Positions 54,349 to 63,939 of a stretch of DNA of 64,000 nucleotides are shown one piece after another. A program made the translations under genes and the position numbers. Each line of letters begins with the position of its first letter. The stretch's first letter is position 1. Below the pieces are notes generated by a model that saw only the letters and a program-made list of their open reading frames with translations, was not told where the DNA came from and made no database searches. This stretch comes from Streptomyces violaceoruber (GTDB taxonomy: Bacteria > Actinomycetota > Actinomycetes > Streptomycetales > Streptomycetaceae), in contig JODI01000020.1 of the NCBI GenBank assembly GCA_000720805.1, positions 62,001 through 126,000 on the forward strand, given 5' to 3'.

Positions 54349-55989
54349 ATGACTGCCACCCTCGTCGCCAAGAACCTCGCCGCCGGGCACGGCGACCGCT
54401 CCCTGTTCGCCGGGCTCGACCTCGTCGTCGCGCCCGGCGATGTGATCGGTCTGGTCGGAGCCAACGGCGCGGGCAAGTCCACGCTGCTCAGGATGCTCGC
54501 CGGCCTCACCGCACCGGAGGAGGGGGAGCTCAGGCTGTCCCCGCCGACCGCCAGCGTCGGCCACCTCCCGCAGGAGCCGGAACGCCGGCCGGGCGAGACG
54601 GTGCGGGACTTCCTGGCCCGCCGCACCGGCGTGGCCGAGGCCCAGCGGGCGATGGACGAGGCGACTCAGGCCCTCGTCGACGGGGCGCCGGGCGCGGACG
54701 ACGCGTACGCCACGAGCCTGGAGCGGTGGCTCGACCTCGGCGGCGCCGACCTGGACGAGCGGGCCGAGGAGGTCACCGACTCGCTCGGCCTCGCCGTCGA
54801 CCTGGACCAGCCGATGACCTCCCTGTCCGGCGGCCAGGCCGCCCGCGCCGGCCTCGCCTCCCTCCTCCTGTCCCGCTACGACGTCTTCCTCCTCGACGAG
54901 CCCACCAACGACCTCGACCTCGACGGCCTGGAACGCCTGGAACGCTTTGTGAGCGGCCTGCGCGCCGGCACGGTCGTGGTCAGCCACGACCGCGAGTTCC
55001 TCACCCGCACGGTCACCAAGGTCCTCGAACTCGACCTCGCCCAGCAGCAGATCACCCTGTACGGCGGCGGGTACGAGGCCTACCTGGAGGAGCGGGAGGT
55101 CGCCCGCCGGCACGCCCGCGGCGACTACGAGGAGTACGCCGACAAGAAGGCCGCCCTCCAGGACCGGGCGCAGACGCAGCGCTCCTGGATGGACAAGGGC
55201 GTGAAGAACGCGCGCCGCAAGGCGAGCAACGACAACGACAAGATCGGCCGCAAGTTCCGCAGCGAGGCCAGCGAGAAGCAGGCCGCGAAGGCCCGCCAGA
55301 CCCAGCGCATGATCGAACGCCTCGACGTCGTCGAGGAGCCCCGCAAGGAGTGGGAGCTGCGGATGGAGATCGCGTCGGCCCCGCGCTCGGGCGCGGTCGT
55401 CGCGACCCTGCGGGACGCCGAGGTCCGGCGCGGAGGCTTCGTGCTCGGCCCGGTCTCCCTGCAGATCGACTGGGCCGACCGGATCGCGGTGACCGGCGCC
55501 AACGGCGCGGGCAAGTCCACGCTCCTGGGCGCGCTGCTGGGCCGCGTCCCGCTGGACGCCGGTGCGGCCGCCCTCGGCTCCGGCGTCCTGGTCGGCGAGG
55601 TCGACCAGGCACGCAAGCTGTTCCACGGCACCGAGGCGCTGCTGGACGCGTTCGGCGCTGCCGTCCCCGACACCGAGCCCGCCGACGTGCGCACCCTCCT
55701 GGCCAAGTTCGGCCTCAAGGCGGAACACGTGCTGCGCCCGGCCTCGACCCTTTCCCCGGGCGAACGCACCCGGGCGGCCCTCGCCCTGCTCCAGGGCCGG
55801 GGCGTCAACCTCCTGGTGCTCGACGAGCCCACGAACCACCTCGACCTGCCGGCCATCGAACAACTGGAGTCGGCCCTCGACGCCTACGAGGGCACCCTGC
55901 TCCTGGTCACCCACGACCGGCGCATGCTGGACGCCGTCCACGTGACCCGCCGCTTCGAGGTGGCCGACGGCAAGGTGACCGAGCACTGA
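54349..55989 (+). CDS. ABC-F ATPase, second copy
   Basis: This 546-residue ABC-F protein has two ATPase cores (GANGAGKST twice, LSGGQAARAG, LSPGERTRAAL, LLDEPTNDLDL and LDEPTNHLDL) and a charged linker (about residues 240-330). There is no membrane segment. The second signature is SPGE rather than SGGE. Unlike the first ABC-F it has no long leader, being 13 nt after another gene, and is probably a housekeeping translation factor. Confidence 0.9.
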   Translation: MTATLVAKNLAAGHGDRSLFAGLDLVVAPGDVIGLVGANGAGKSTLLRMLAGLTAPEEGELRLSPPTASVGHLPQEPERRPGETVRDFLARRTGVAEAQRAMDEATQALVDGAPGADDAYATSLERWLDLGGADLDERAEEVTDSLGLAVDLDQPMTSLSGGQAARAGLASLLLSRYDVFLLDEPTNDLDLDGLERLERFVSGLRAGTVVVSHDREFLTRTVTKVLELDLAQQQITLYGGGYEAYLEEREVARRHARGDYEEYADKKAALQDRAQTQRSWMDKGVKNARRKASNDNDKIGRKFRSEASEKQAAKARQTQRMIERLDVVEEPRKEWELRMEIASAPRSGAVVATLRDAEVRRGGFVLGPVSLQIDWADRIAVTGANGAGKSTLLGALLGRVPLDAGAAALGSGVLVGEVDQARKLFHGTEALLDAFGAAVPDTEPADVRTLLAKFGLKAEHVLRPASTLSPGERTRAALALLQGRGVNLLVLDEPTNHLDLPAIEQLESALDAYEGTLLLVTHDRRMLDAVHVTRRFEVADGKVTEH

Positions 55990-56037
55990 CGCCTGGTGCT
56001 GAGGCCTGGTACTGACGCCTGGTGCTGACGCCGAACG
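55986..56037. repeat. 13-bp x 4 tandem repeat at the end of the second ABC-F gene
   Basis: Four 13-bp units (CTGACGCCTGGTG, CTGAGGCCTGGTA, CTGACGCCTGGTG, CTGACGCCGAACG) begin at the ABC-F stop codon, which is within the first unit. Some units contain the stop again. This may have grown by slippage. Confidence 0.8.
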
Positions 56038-56059
56038 CTGGGACGAGGCCGGCCAGTGG

Positions 56060-56356
56060 AGAGCCCCGTCGCCCCGTCGACCTGTGGGATCCGCTCACCG
56101 TTCACGGTCCAGTGGCCCCGGTCGTCGCGGCGCGGATCGAGGACGCGGGTGCCGTGCGGGGTGCGGCCTCCACCCGCAGACGGCGGGTGACGAAGTCGTC
56201 GGTCGTGTCGAGGGTGTACGCGATCCAGTACATCCCGGGCACGGTGCCGACCGCCCTGCCCGTCGCCCGAAGCGCCCGCTCGTCGAGGTCGACCCGGGCG
56301 GTCTCGGAGCCCCCGCCTCCGGACACGCCCCAGGTGATCGCACGTGATGTCCCCAT
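56060..56356 (-). pseudogene. putative glycolipid-binding family protein (PF06475-like), decayed
   Basis: From ATG 56356 one frame reads GTSRAITWGV, ARVDLDERALRATGRAVG and YWIAYTLDTTDDFVTRRLRV, which resembles the start of putative glycolipid-binding proteins. Near 56155 similarity moves to another frame (GTRVLDPRRDDRGHWTVNGE, then IPQVDG). It then stops near 56060, leaving only about half of the ~180-residue family. A frameshift and a C-terminal truncation are both required, so it is a pseudogene. Confidence 0.65.
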
Positions 56357-56494
56357 GGCGCCACGTGCTGCCCGTGGGCTGCCACCGCCGCGGGCATCTT
56401 GAGGACGAACCGGTCCGGACCCTCCTGATGTACGGAGAATCCGGACCGAACGCCTCACACCTCACCGCTCAGCGGCCACTGCTCGACCGACCGC

Positions 56495-58882
56495 TCAGCG
56501 CCTGCCCTTCTTCGGGTCGACCAGCCCCGCCTTGCGCAGCGCGTCGGCCATCGCGCTGTTGGCGGGTGGCGGCGGAGCCTGACGGGAGCCGCCGCCACCA
56601 CCGCCGCCGCGGTTCTGCCGCTGCTGCGGCGGACGGCCGCCCCGCTGCCGCCGCTCGCCGCCGCCCGGGCCCTGCTGCCGCTCCTGCGGCGTGGCCTCGT
56701 CGTCGAGCCGCAGCGTCAGCGAGATCCGCTTGCGCGGGATGTCGACGTCCAGGACCTTCACCTTGACGATGTCGCCCGGCTTCACCACGTCCCGCGGGTC
56801 CTTGACGAACGTCTTCGACAGCGCGGAGACGTGTGCCAGACCGTCCTGGTGCACACCGACGTCGATGAACGCCCCGAAAGCCGCCACGTTCGTGACCACG
56901 CCCTCCAGGATCATCCCGGAGGTCAGATCGGAGATCTTCTCGACGCCGTCCTTGAAGGTGGCCGTCTTGAACGCGGGCCGCGGGTCGCGCCCGGGCTTCT
57001 CCAGCTCCCTGAGGATGTCCGTCACGGTCGGCAGACCGAAGGTGTCGTCCACGAACTCCTGCGGCCGCAGCGAGCGCAGCACCGCCGTGTTGCCGACCAG
57101 CGAGGCGACCTCCTGCCCCGACGTCTTCACCATCCGCCGGACCACCGGATACGCCTCGGGGTGCACGCTCGACGCGTCCAGCGGGTCGTCGCCGCCCCGG
57201 ATGCGCAGGAAGCCCGCGCACTGCTCGTACGCCTTCGGACCCAGCCGGGCCACGCCCTTGAGCTGCGTGCGCGACTTGAACGGGCCGTTGGCGTCGCGGT
57301 GCGCCACGATGTTCTCGGCGAGCCCGGAGGTGATACCGGAGACCCGGGAGAGGAGCGGGGCCGACGCCGTGTTGACGTCGACACCGACGCCGTTCACACA
57401 GTCCTCCACCACCGCGTCCAGCGAACGCGACAGCTTCACCTCGGACAGGTCGTGCTGGTACTGGCCGACCCCGATCGACTTCGGATCGATCTTCACCAGC
57501 TCGGCCAGCGGGTCCTGGAGCCGGCGCGCGATGGACACCGCGCCGCGCAGCGACACGTCCATGTCGGGCAGCTCCTGGGAAGCGAAGGCGGAGGCCGAGT
57601 ACACGGACGCGCCCGCCTCGGACACCATCACCTTGGTGAGCTTCAACTCCGGGTGCTTGGTGATCAGTTCACCGGCGAGCTTGTCGGTCTCGCGGGACGC
57701 CGTGCCGTTGCCGATGGCGATCAGCTCGACCGCGTGCTCCTTGGCCAGGCGGGCCAGCTTGGCGATCGCCTCGTCCCACTTGTTCGCCGGGACGTGCGGG
57801 TAGATCACGTCGGTGGCCACGACCTTGCCGGTCGCGTCGACCACGGCGACCTTCACGCCCGTACGGAACCCGGGGTCCAGGCCCAGCGTCGCGCGGGTGC
57901 CCGCCGGGGCGGCGAGCAGCAGGTCCCGGAGGTTGGCCGCGAACACGTTCACGGCCTCGTCCTCGGCGGCCGTGCGCAGCCGCAGCCGGAGGTCGATGCC
58001 GAGGTGCACCAGGATGCGGGTGCGCCAGGCCCACCGGACGGTGTCCTGAAGCCACTTGTCGCCGGGCCGGCCCCGGTCGGTGATGTTGAAGCGGTGGGCG
58101 ACGATCCCCTCGTAGGACGAAGGACCGTCCGTCGCCTCCTCCGGCTCCAGGACGAGGTCGAGAACCTCCTCCTTCTCGCCGCGCAGCATCGCCAGGATCC
58201 GGTGCGAGGGCAGCTCCGTGAACGGCTCGGCGAAGTCGAAGTAGTCGGCGAACTTGGCGCCCGCCTCCTCCTTGCCCTCCCGGACCTTGGCAGCCAGCCG
58301 CCCGCGCACCCACATCCGCTCACGCAGCTCGCCGATCAGGTCGGCGTCCTCCGCGAACCGCTCGGTGAGGATCGCCCGGGCGCCGTCGAGGGCGGCCTGC
58401 GGGTCGGCGACACCCTTCTCGGCGTCCACGAAGGCGGCCGCCGCGGCCAGCGGCTCCACGCCCGGGTCGCCGAGCAGCCCTTCGGCCAGCGGCTCCAGAC
58501 CCGCCTCGCGCGCGATCTGCGCCTTGGTGCGCCGCTTCGGCTTGAACGGGAGGTAGATGTCCTCCAGACGCGCCTTGGTCTCGGCGCCCCGGATCCGCGC
58601 CTCCAGCTCCTCGGTGAGCTTGCCCTGCTCGCGCACCGACTCCAGGATCGCCGTCCGCCGCTCCTCCAGCTCCCGCAGATAGCGCAGCCGCTCCTCGATC
58701 GTGCGCAGCTGCGCGTCGTCGAGCATCTCGGTCGCTTCCTTGCGGTAGCGGGCGACGAACGGCACCGTGGAACCGCCGTCGAGCAGCTCCACGGCAGCCT
58801 TGACCTGCCGCTCCCGTACGCCGAGTTCCTCGGCGATCCTGCCTTCGATGGACCCTACTTCGATGGACCCGGGTGGTGTCAC
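56495..58882 (-). CDS. tex: Tex-like RNA-binding transcription accessory protein
   Basis: This 795-residue protein is of the Tex/Spt6-related family. It has an N-terminal helical part ([17 protein letters not shown]), the YqgF-like RNase H fold ([19 protein letters not shown]), helix-hairpin-helix repeats ([20 protein letters not shown]) and a C-terminal S1 domain ([20 protein letters not shown]). The last 70 residues are Gly/Gln/Arg-rich, probably RNA-binding. GTG 58882 gives the usual N-terminus. It is a conserved housekeeping gene. Confidence 0.93.
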   Translation of the reverse strand: MTPPGSIEVGSIEGRIAEELGVRERQVKAAVELLDGGSTVPFVARYRKEATEMLDDAQLRTIEERLRYLRELEERRTAILESVREQGKLTEELEARIRGAETKARLEDIYLPFKPKRRTKAQIAREAGLEPLAEGLLGDPGVEPLAAAAAFVDAEKGVADPQAALDGARAILTERFAEDADLIGELRERMWVRGRLAAKVREGKEEAGAKFADYFDFAEPFTELPSHRILAMLRGEKEEVLDLVLEPEEATDGPSSYEGIVAHRFNITDRGRPGDKWLQDTVRWAWRTRILVHLGIDLRLRLRTAAEDEAVNVFAANLRDLLLAAPAGTRATLGLDPGFRTGVKVAVVDATGKVVATDVIYPHVPANKWDEAIAKLARLAKEHAVELIAIGNGTASRETDKLAGELITKHPELKLTKVMVSEAGASVYSASAFASQELPDMDVSLRGAVSIARRLQDPLAELVKIDPKSIGVGQYQHDLSEVKLSRSLDAVVEDCVNGVGVDVNTASAPLLSRVSGITSGLAENIVAHRDANGPFKSRTQLKGVARLGPKAYEQCAGFLRIRGGDDPLDASSVHPEAYPVVRRMVKTSGQEVASLVGNTAVLRSLRPQEFVDDTFGLPTVTDILRELEKPGRDPRPAFKTATFKDGVEKISDLTSGMILEGVVTNVAAFGAFIDVGVHQDGLAHVSALSKTFVKDPRDVVKPGDIVKVKVLDVDIPRKRISLTLRLDDEATPQERQQGPGGGERRQRGGRPPQQRQNRGGGGGGGSRQAPPPPANSAMADALRKAGLVDPKKGRR

Positions 58883-59029
58883 GATCCCGTACCGCCTTCT
58901 CCACTGAGGTTGCGCGGCAATTGTGGCAGGTGGCACCGACACTCGGGGGTCAGGGCGGAATCCCGGCGGGGCGGGGACGGGCCGCCGCCCGCGGCGCGCC
59001 GACCGCGGGGCGGGAGCGCGCCCCGCGGC

Positions 59030-59161
59030 TCAGGCCCGGCGGCTGCGGGTCGAGCTCGAGGCGCCGCCGAAGAGGCGGGCCAGCGCGCGGAACGGCAGGG
59101 TGACGACGGTGGCGATGGCCCCACCGATCTGGCGCAGTACGTCTGCGATCGCACGGAACAC
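59030..59161 (-). CDS. LPFR-motif membrane-associated microprotein
   Basis: This 43-residue protein is MFRAIADVLRQIGGAIATVV at the start, followed by TLPFRALARLFGGASSSTRS. It is a small amphipathic family found across Streptomyces with the LPFRxLARLFGG signature, probably membrane-bound. GTG 59161 has AGGAAAGGGG about 7 nt upstream. Its function is unknown. Confidence 0.75.
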   Translation of the reverse strand: MFRAIADVLRQIGGAIATVVTLPFRALARLFGGASSSTRSRRA

Positions 59162-59790
59162 GAATTATCCCCTTTCCTCTCCCGGCCACGACGACCGAGA
59201 AGGACCGGGTACCTCGACAGCAGCCCTGCATGCCTGATGACCTCGGGACATGGTCGGCGGTGCCGACTCGGGAGACCTGCGGGCCCGCGGCTGACCGCCA
59301 GTCGGACACGCCCGCCGACCGGCGCCCAGGACCGGCCCGGGGGTCTTCGAGCCCCGCTCAGATCCTGGCCGCAGACCCGACCCCGGCCGGCAGTTCGTGG
59401 CTGCGCCGCCCGGTCTCGGGGGCGGGGGTCATGCGGGTGCGCCGAACCGGTCTCGGCCCGAGGTCCTGCGGGTGCGTCTCCCGGTCGTGGGCGGGGTATG
59501 ACGATGCCTCGCTCAGTGGCGGGCCGGGGATCTTGCGGGTGGGTGGGTCGCTGGGCCTCGGGCCGGGCCGGAGGTCGTGCGGGGGCGTCTTTTGGTCTCG
59601 GGCGCGGGTGCCTCGCCTGGTCTCGGGTTGGGAGTTCCGCGGTGCCTCGCCTGGTCTCGGGTTGGGAGTTCCGCGGTGCCTCGCCTGCTCTCGGGTCGGA
59701 TGTTCCGAGGTGCCACGCTCCGCACCAGCCCGGAAGACCGTCGCCCCGCTCCTCAGCCCGGGCCCGCCCCACCCGGCCCGGCCCGGCCCC
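59162..59790. other. intergenic region with GC-rich repeats
   Basis: This 629-base stretch carries no credible gene; the open frames are repetitive Arg/Pro/Gly shadows. It contains a 34-bp x3 tandem array (59611-59712) and looser TCTCGGG-type repeats before it. Confidence 0.6.
59611..59712. repeat. 34-bp x 3 tandem repeat
   Basis: Two identical 34-bp copies (59611-59644, 59645-59678; begin CCTCGCCTGGTCTCGGGTTG) are followed by a third with 5 differences (59679-59712). A partial copy precedes at 59590. Confidence 0.9.
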
Positions 59791-60660
59791 TCAGCGCTTG
59801 CCGAGCAGGTCCGCCGGGAACGCCCCCGCGGTGAGTGCGGCGCGGGCGAAGGCGGTGCCGAGTTCCGTCAGGCGTGCCACGCTGTCCGGGCCCAGGTGGT
59901 CGTACGGGGCCCGGTCGAGCCGGTCGGTCTCCTGTTCGATCTCCTCGCGCAGCGCGGCACCCCGCTCGGTCAGCTCGCCGTCCTCCTCCAGCAGCCCGCG
60001 CTCCCGAAGCCGTCCGACCGCCGCGTCCCAGTCCTCCTGGCTCCAGCCCCGGGTGGCGAACACCCACTTCGGGGTCATGCCCCTGCCGGTCGCCGTATGG
60101 GTCACCAAGGCCTCCAGACCGTCCAGCCCCGCGGACATCAGCACGGCCAGGTGCCCGTCGCCCCGGTGCTCGCGCAACAGCGTGGCCGCGTGCCAGTACG
60201 CCAGGTGCGGCTCCTCGGGCACCGGCAGGTCGGCGTGCGCGGAGTACAGCGGCCGGGCGCTGCGCGAACACGCCTCCGCAGCGCGCAGGGCCAGGCCCGC
60301 GGCCTCCGCCATCTGGGGGGAGGACACCGCCTCCTCGCCCAGCAGGCGGCGCAGCGTCGCGTCGACCCCGCGCGCGCGTGCCGCCAGAACCCGCTCGGGC
60401 GGGGCCGTCTCCCACACCGCGGGCACGTGCGCGGCGACGAGTTCGTGCTTGTAGTTGTAGAACGCCGCCGTCACCGCGCCGGCCCCGACCGGCCCCAACG
60501 CGGCCGCCCGCACCGCGAAGTTGACGGCACGGGGGTGCGTGACGCCCAGCACGCCCAGTTCCCGGCCCAGGTCGGGGGAGAAGTAGTGCGTCGCGTGCAG
60601 GGAGTTGAGCGCGTTGTGGCAGCGGCGGCCCGCGCGCGGGTCCAGGGCAGCGGTAGTCAT
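59791..60660 (-). CDS. SCO6745-family protein (HTH-type)
   Basis: The protein has 289 residues, with NALNSLHATHYFSPDLGREL at the N-terminus, a central GLDGLEALVTHTATGRG and a C-terminal winged-helix-like part (RGWSQEDWDAAVGRLRERGL, ELTERGAALREEIE). It matches the SCO6745 family, an actinobacterial protein with an HTH domain and no clear role. ATG 60660 is preferred over the in-frame GTG three codons earlier. It is divergent from the GlxA-type regulator. Confidence 0.85.
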   Translation of the reverse strand: MTTAALDPRAGRRCHNALNSLHATHYFSPDLGRELGVLGVTHPRAVNFAVRAAALGPVGAGAVTAAFYNYKHELVAAHVPAVWETAPPERVLAARARGVDATLRRLLGEEAVSSPQMAEAAGLALRAAEACSRSARPLYSAHADLPVPEEPHLAYWHAATLLREHRGDGHLAVLMSAGLDGLEALVTHTATGRGMTPKWVFATRGWSQEDWDAAVGRLRERGLLEEDGELTERGAALREEIEQETDRLDRAPYDHLGPDSVARLTELGTAFARAALTAGAFPADLLGKR

Positions 60661-60786
60661 GACGAGCACGTTACCGACCGGTCAGTACCCGATCCAGGGG
60701 GCGCGGGCACCCCGACCCACCGGATGGCAGGAAAGGTGGGTTGCTCGTCATTGCGGCCACTCCACCCCTGCCCAAGAATCGTGGAC

Positions 60787-61746
60787 ATGGCGCAGCGAAC
60801 CGTTCTCGCCGTCCTCTTCGACGGCGTCCAGAGTCTCGACGTCACCGGCCCTCTGGAGGTCTTCGCCGGTGCCGAGAAGCACACCCCGGGTACGTACCGC
60901 ATCCGCACGGCCTCTCTGGACGGTGCCGCCGTGCGCACCTCCAGCGGCCTGACCCTCGTACCCGACGAGTCCCTCGCCGCCGTACCCGATCCGCACACCC
61001 TCCTCGTCCCCGGCGGTCAAGGCACCCGCACTCCCGATCCGCGCCTGACCGACTGGCTGCGCGAGCACGGCCCGCGCGCGCAGCGCCTGGTCTCCGTGTG
61101 CACCGGCGCGATCCTGCTGGCCCGGACCGGTCTGCTGGACGGACTGCGGGCCACGACCCACTGGGCGTTCTGCGACAAGCTCAGCCGCGACCACCCGGCC
61201 GTCGAAGTGGACCCCGACCCCATCTACGTACGCGACGGACGCGTCTCCACCTCCGCCGGCGTCACCTCGGGCATCGATCTCGCGCTCGCCCTGGTCGAGG
61301 AGGACCTCGGCCGGCACGTGGCCCTCGCCATCGCCCGCCACCTGGTCGTGTTCCTGCGCAGGCCCGGCAACCAGGCCCAGTTCAGCGCCCAGCTCGCCGC
61401 CCAGAGTGCCCGGCGCGAGCCGCTGCGTGAGGTCCAGCACTGGATCAGCGAGCACCCGGACGCCGACCTGTCCGTCGAGGCGCTGGCCGCCCGTGCCAGC
61501 CTCTCGCCGCGTCACTTCGCCCGCGCCTTCCAGGCCGAGACCGGCATCACACCGGGCCGCTACGTCGACCAGGTCCGCCTCGAACACGCGCGCCGCCTCC
61601 TGGAGGACACGAGCGACGGCATCGAGGAGGTCTCCCGCGCCAGTGGCTACGGCACTCCCGAGGCCATGCGGCGCGCCTTCGTCAGGGCCCTGGGCACGGC
61701 CCCGGCCGAGTACCGCCGCCGGTTCCGGCCGGTGCCCGCCCACTGA
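60787..61746 (+). CDS. GlxA-family AraC-type regulator with DJ-1/PfpI domain
   Basis: This 319-residue regulator has an N-terminal DJ-1/PfpI-like domain (LDVTGPLEVFAGAEK; nucleophile-elbow Cys in VSVCTGAILLA) and a C-terminal AraC helix-turn-helix (SVEALAARASLSPRHFARAF, SGYGTPEAMRRAFVRALG). Such GlxA-like regulators respond to small molecules in Streptomyces development and metabolism. A second DJ-1/PfpI protein without the DNA-binding part follows in the same direction. Confidence 0.9.
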   Translation: MAQRTVLAVLFDGVQSLDVTGPLEVFAGAEKHTPGTYRIRTASLDGAAVRTSSGLTLVPDESLAAVPDPHTLLVPGGQGTRTPDPRLTDWLREHGPRAQRLVSVCTGAILLARTGLLDGLRATTHWAFCDKLSRDHPAVEVDPDPIYVRDGRVSTSAGVTSGIDLALALVEEDLGRHVALAIARHLVVFLRRPGNQAQFSAQLAAQSARREPLREVQHWISEHPDADLSVEALAARASLSPRHFARAFQAETGITPGRYVDQVRLEHARRLLEDTSDGIEEVSRASGYGTPEAMRRAFVRALGTAPAEYRRRFRPVPAH

Positions 61747-61799
61747 CGGTGTCCGCCCGCACTTTTGTATGCGCTCACTGAAAACCGAAGGGGGACGCA

Positions 61800-62435
61800 G
61801 TGCAGATCGCCATGGTCGTCTACGACCGTTTCACCGCCCTCGACGTCGTGGGGCCGTATGAGGTCCTGAGCCGGCTGCCGGACGTGCACATCGACTTCGT
61901 GGCCGAGGAGGCCGGTCCCGTGCGTACTGACACTGGATTCCTCGCCCTCACCGCGGACAAGGCCCTTCAGGACGTGCCGCACCCCGACGCCGTCGTGGTG
62001 GCGGGCGGGCCCGGCACCTTCGCCCAGGTGGAGAACCGGGCCCTGCTGGACTGGCTCCGGTCGGTCGACGCGACCACCACCTGGACGACGTCCGTCTGCT
62101 CGGGCTCGCTGCTGCTCGCCGCCGCGGGCCTGCTGGAGGGCCGCCGCGCCACCTGCCACTGGCTCGCCGCGGACTTCCTGCGGCAGTACGGCGCCGAACC
62201 CACCGGCGAACGGGTCGTGACCGACGGCAAGTACCTCACGGCGGCCGGTGTGTCCTCCGGCATCGACATGGGCCTCGCCCTCGTCGGCAGGGTCGCGGGC
62301 GACGAACACGCTCAGGCCGTCCAGCTGATGATCGAGTACGACCCGCAGCCGCCCTACGACGCGGGCTCCCCGCAGAAGGCGCCCGCGCACCTCGTCGAGG
62401 AGTTCCGCACCGGCAGCCGCTTCACCCTGATGTAG
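61800..62435 (+). CDS. DJ-1/PfpI family protein (stand-alone)
   Basis: This 211-residue protein has the DJ-1/PfpI fold: FTALDVVGPYEVLSRLP, VVAGGPGTFAQ and Cys in TSVCSGSLLLAAAGLL. It is similar to the N-terminal half of the upstream GlxA-type regulator, so the two probably share a ligand or arose by duplication. GTG 61800 follows AAGGGGGACGC. Isonitrile hydratase-like activity is a family possibility. It overlaps the convergent gene by 14 bp. Confidence 0.88.
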   Translation: MQIAMVVYDRFTALDVVGPYEVLSRLPDVHIDFVAEEAGPVRTDTGFLALTADKALQDVPHPDAVVVAGGPGTFAQVENRALLDWLRSVDATTTWTTSVCSGSLLLAAAGLLEGRRATCHWLAADFLRQYGAEPTGERVVTDGKYLTAAGVSSGIDMGLALVGRVAGDEHAQAVQLMIEYDPQPPYDAGSPQKAPAHLVEEFRTGSRFTLM

Positions 62436-63171
62436 TCCATGTGAAGCGCGGCTGCCTGCGCTCCAGGAAGGCGGCGACACCCTCCGCGGTGTCGCCGCTG
62501 CCGCCTGCCTGCTCGGCCCAGTGGGCGTCCCGGTCCGTGCGCCCGTCCGCGAACTCCTTCGCCGCGGCCTGGGTCAGCTGCGAGCGGGACACCAGGATCC
62601 GGGTGAACTCCGTGACCCGCTTGCCGAGTTCGCCCGCGGGCAGCACCTCGTCCACCAGTCCCGCGCGCAGGGCCCGCTCCGCCTCGATCAACTCACCGGA
62701 GAACAGCAGGTACTTGGTCGTCGCCGGCCCCACCAGCGACACCAGCCGCCGGGTGGAGGAGGCCGGATACACGATCCCGAGCTTCGCCGGTGTCACCCCG
62801 AACAGGGCGCCCTCCTCGGCGAACCGCAGGTCACAGGCCGCCGCGAGCTGCGACCCGCCCCCCACGCAGTGCCCCCGGACCGCCGCCACCGTCGGCTTCG
62901 GGAAGGCCGCGAGGGCGTCCTCGGCACGCACCGCGAGCCCCTGCGCCTCCTGCGGTGATCCCCGGAGGGTGGAGATGTCGGCGCCCGCGCAGAACGTGCC
63001 GCCCTCACCGGTCAGCACCAGGGCCCGTACGCCCGGATCGGCCGCCAGTGTGTCCAGCAGCGGCGGCAGCGCGCGCCACATCGCGGCGGTCATCGCGTTG
63101 CGCTTGGCCGGGTGGTGGATGACCACGGTGGCGACCGAGTCGGTGACGGCGTGCAGCAGCTGGGGCTCCAT
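62422..63171 (-). CDS. enoyl-CoA hydratase/isomerase family protein
   Basis: This 249-residue crotonase-fold protein has GTFCAGADISTLRG and GHCVGGGSQLAAACD (oxyanion hole), and FGVTPAKLGIVYP with the position of the usual Glu replaced. One catalytic Glu may be missing, so hydratase activity is uncertain and an isomerase or hydrolase role is possible. ATG 63171 is chosen because the longer frame to 63876 has no family similarity. Confidence 0.85.
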   Translation of the reverse strand: MEPQLLHAVTDSVATVVIHHPAKRNAMTAAMWRALPPLLDTLAADPGVRALVLTGEGGTFCAGADISTLRGSPQEAQGLAVRAEDALAAFPKPTVAAVRGHCVGGGSQLAAACDLRFAEEGALFGVTPAKLGIVYPASSTRRLVSLVGPATTKYLLFSGELIEAERALRAGLVDEVLPAGELGKRVTEFTRILVSRSQLTQAAAKEFADGRTDRDAHWAEQAGGSGDTAEGVAAFLERRQPRFTWTTSG

Positions 63172-63429
63172 GCGCCGGATGCTATCCGCCCCGGCCACCA
63201 CGCCGATCAAGAAGGGCCGATCCAGGAATCCGGCAAACCCGTACAACCCGAATAGTTCGCGATGTCCACGCAGGAGGGGCAGAAGCGGTCCCACATCTGA
63301 CTCTGTCATACGCCAACGGTCACAAACGCTCGATACCAGCTGACTTCTGTTCAGTTCTCCGGACGGGAGGAGTCGATTACCAACACTCGATGCGTGGTGA
63401 CAATCGAGCGCAAGGGTGGCGACCGGACG

Positions 63430-63939
63430 ATGGAGAACCATGGGCGCGGGTCCGGTCCACGCCCAGTGGACGGAACGGACGAGCCTTTCGACCCGGGCCC
63501 ACCGGACCCGCTGCCGTACGAGGGGGTGTGGCGCTTCACCGCCCCCGCCCTGGACGTCTCCGTCCCGCAGGCGCGGCACGCCGTACGGGACCTGTTGCTC
63601 CGCCAGGGTGTGCCGGTCTCGCAGGACCTGCGGCAGGGCCTGCTGCTGATCGTCTCGGAGTTGGTGACGAACGCCGTCCGGCACGCGGCGCTGCTGTCGC
63701 CGACGCTCGCCGTGGAGGTCGCCGTCGGCGCCGACTGGGTGCGGGTGTCGGTGGAGGACAACCACCCCTACCGCCCGACGGCCCTGGAGGCCGACCACGG
63801 CCGGACCGGCGGCCGCGGACTGCTGCTGGTGCGGGAGATCACCCGCGAGGCGGGCGGGATGTGCGACGTCGAGCACACCGCGAGCGGCGGCAAGGTGATC
63901 TGGGCCGCCCTGCCGCTCAGGCCCTCACCGGTGCCGTAG
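63430..63939 (+). CDS. HATPase_c anti-sigma/serine kinase-like regulatory protein
   Basis: This 169-residue protein has a single GHKL ATPase domain: LIVSELVTNAVRHA (N box), VSVEDNHPYRP and GGRGLLLVREI (G boxes). It resembles the RsbW/SpoIIAB-like single-domain kinases abundant in Streptomyces, which hold sigma factors or control antagonists. ATG 63430 has AAGGGTGG about 12 nt upstream; GTG 63394 would add 12 residues. Confidence 0.85.
   Translation: MENHGRGSGPRPVDGTDEPFDPGPPDPLPYEGVWRFTAPALDVSVPQARHAVRDLLLRQGVPVSQDLRQGLLLIVSELVTNAVRHAALLSPTLAVEVAVGADWVRVSVEDNHPYRPTALEADHGRTGGRGLLLVREITREAGGMCDVEHTASGGKVIWAALPLRPSPVP

Noticed and set aside
59230..60786. long upstream extension of the GlxA-type regulator frame
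   Set aside because: Antisense to the SCO6745-family gene and through the 34-bp repeats; the GlxA domain begins at ATG 60787.
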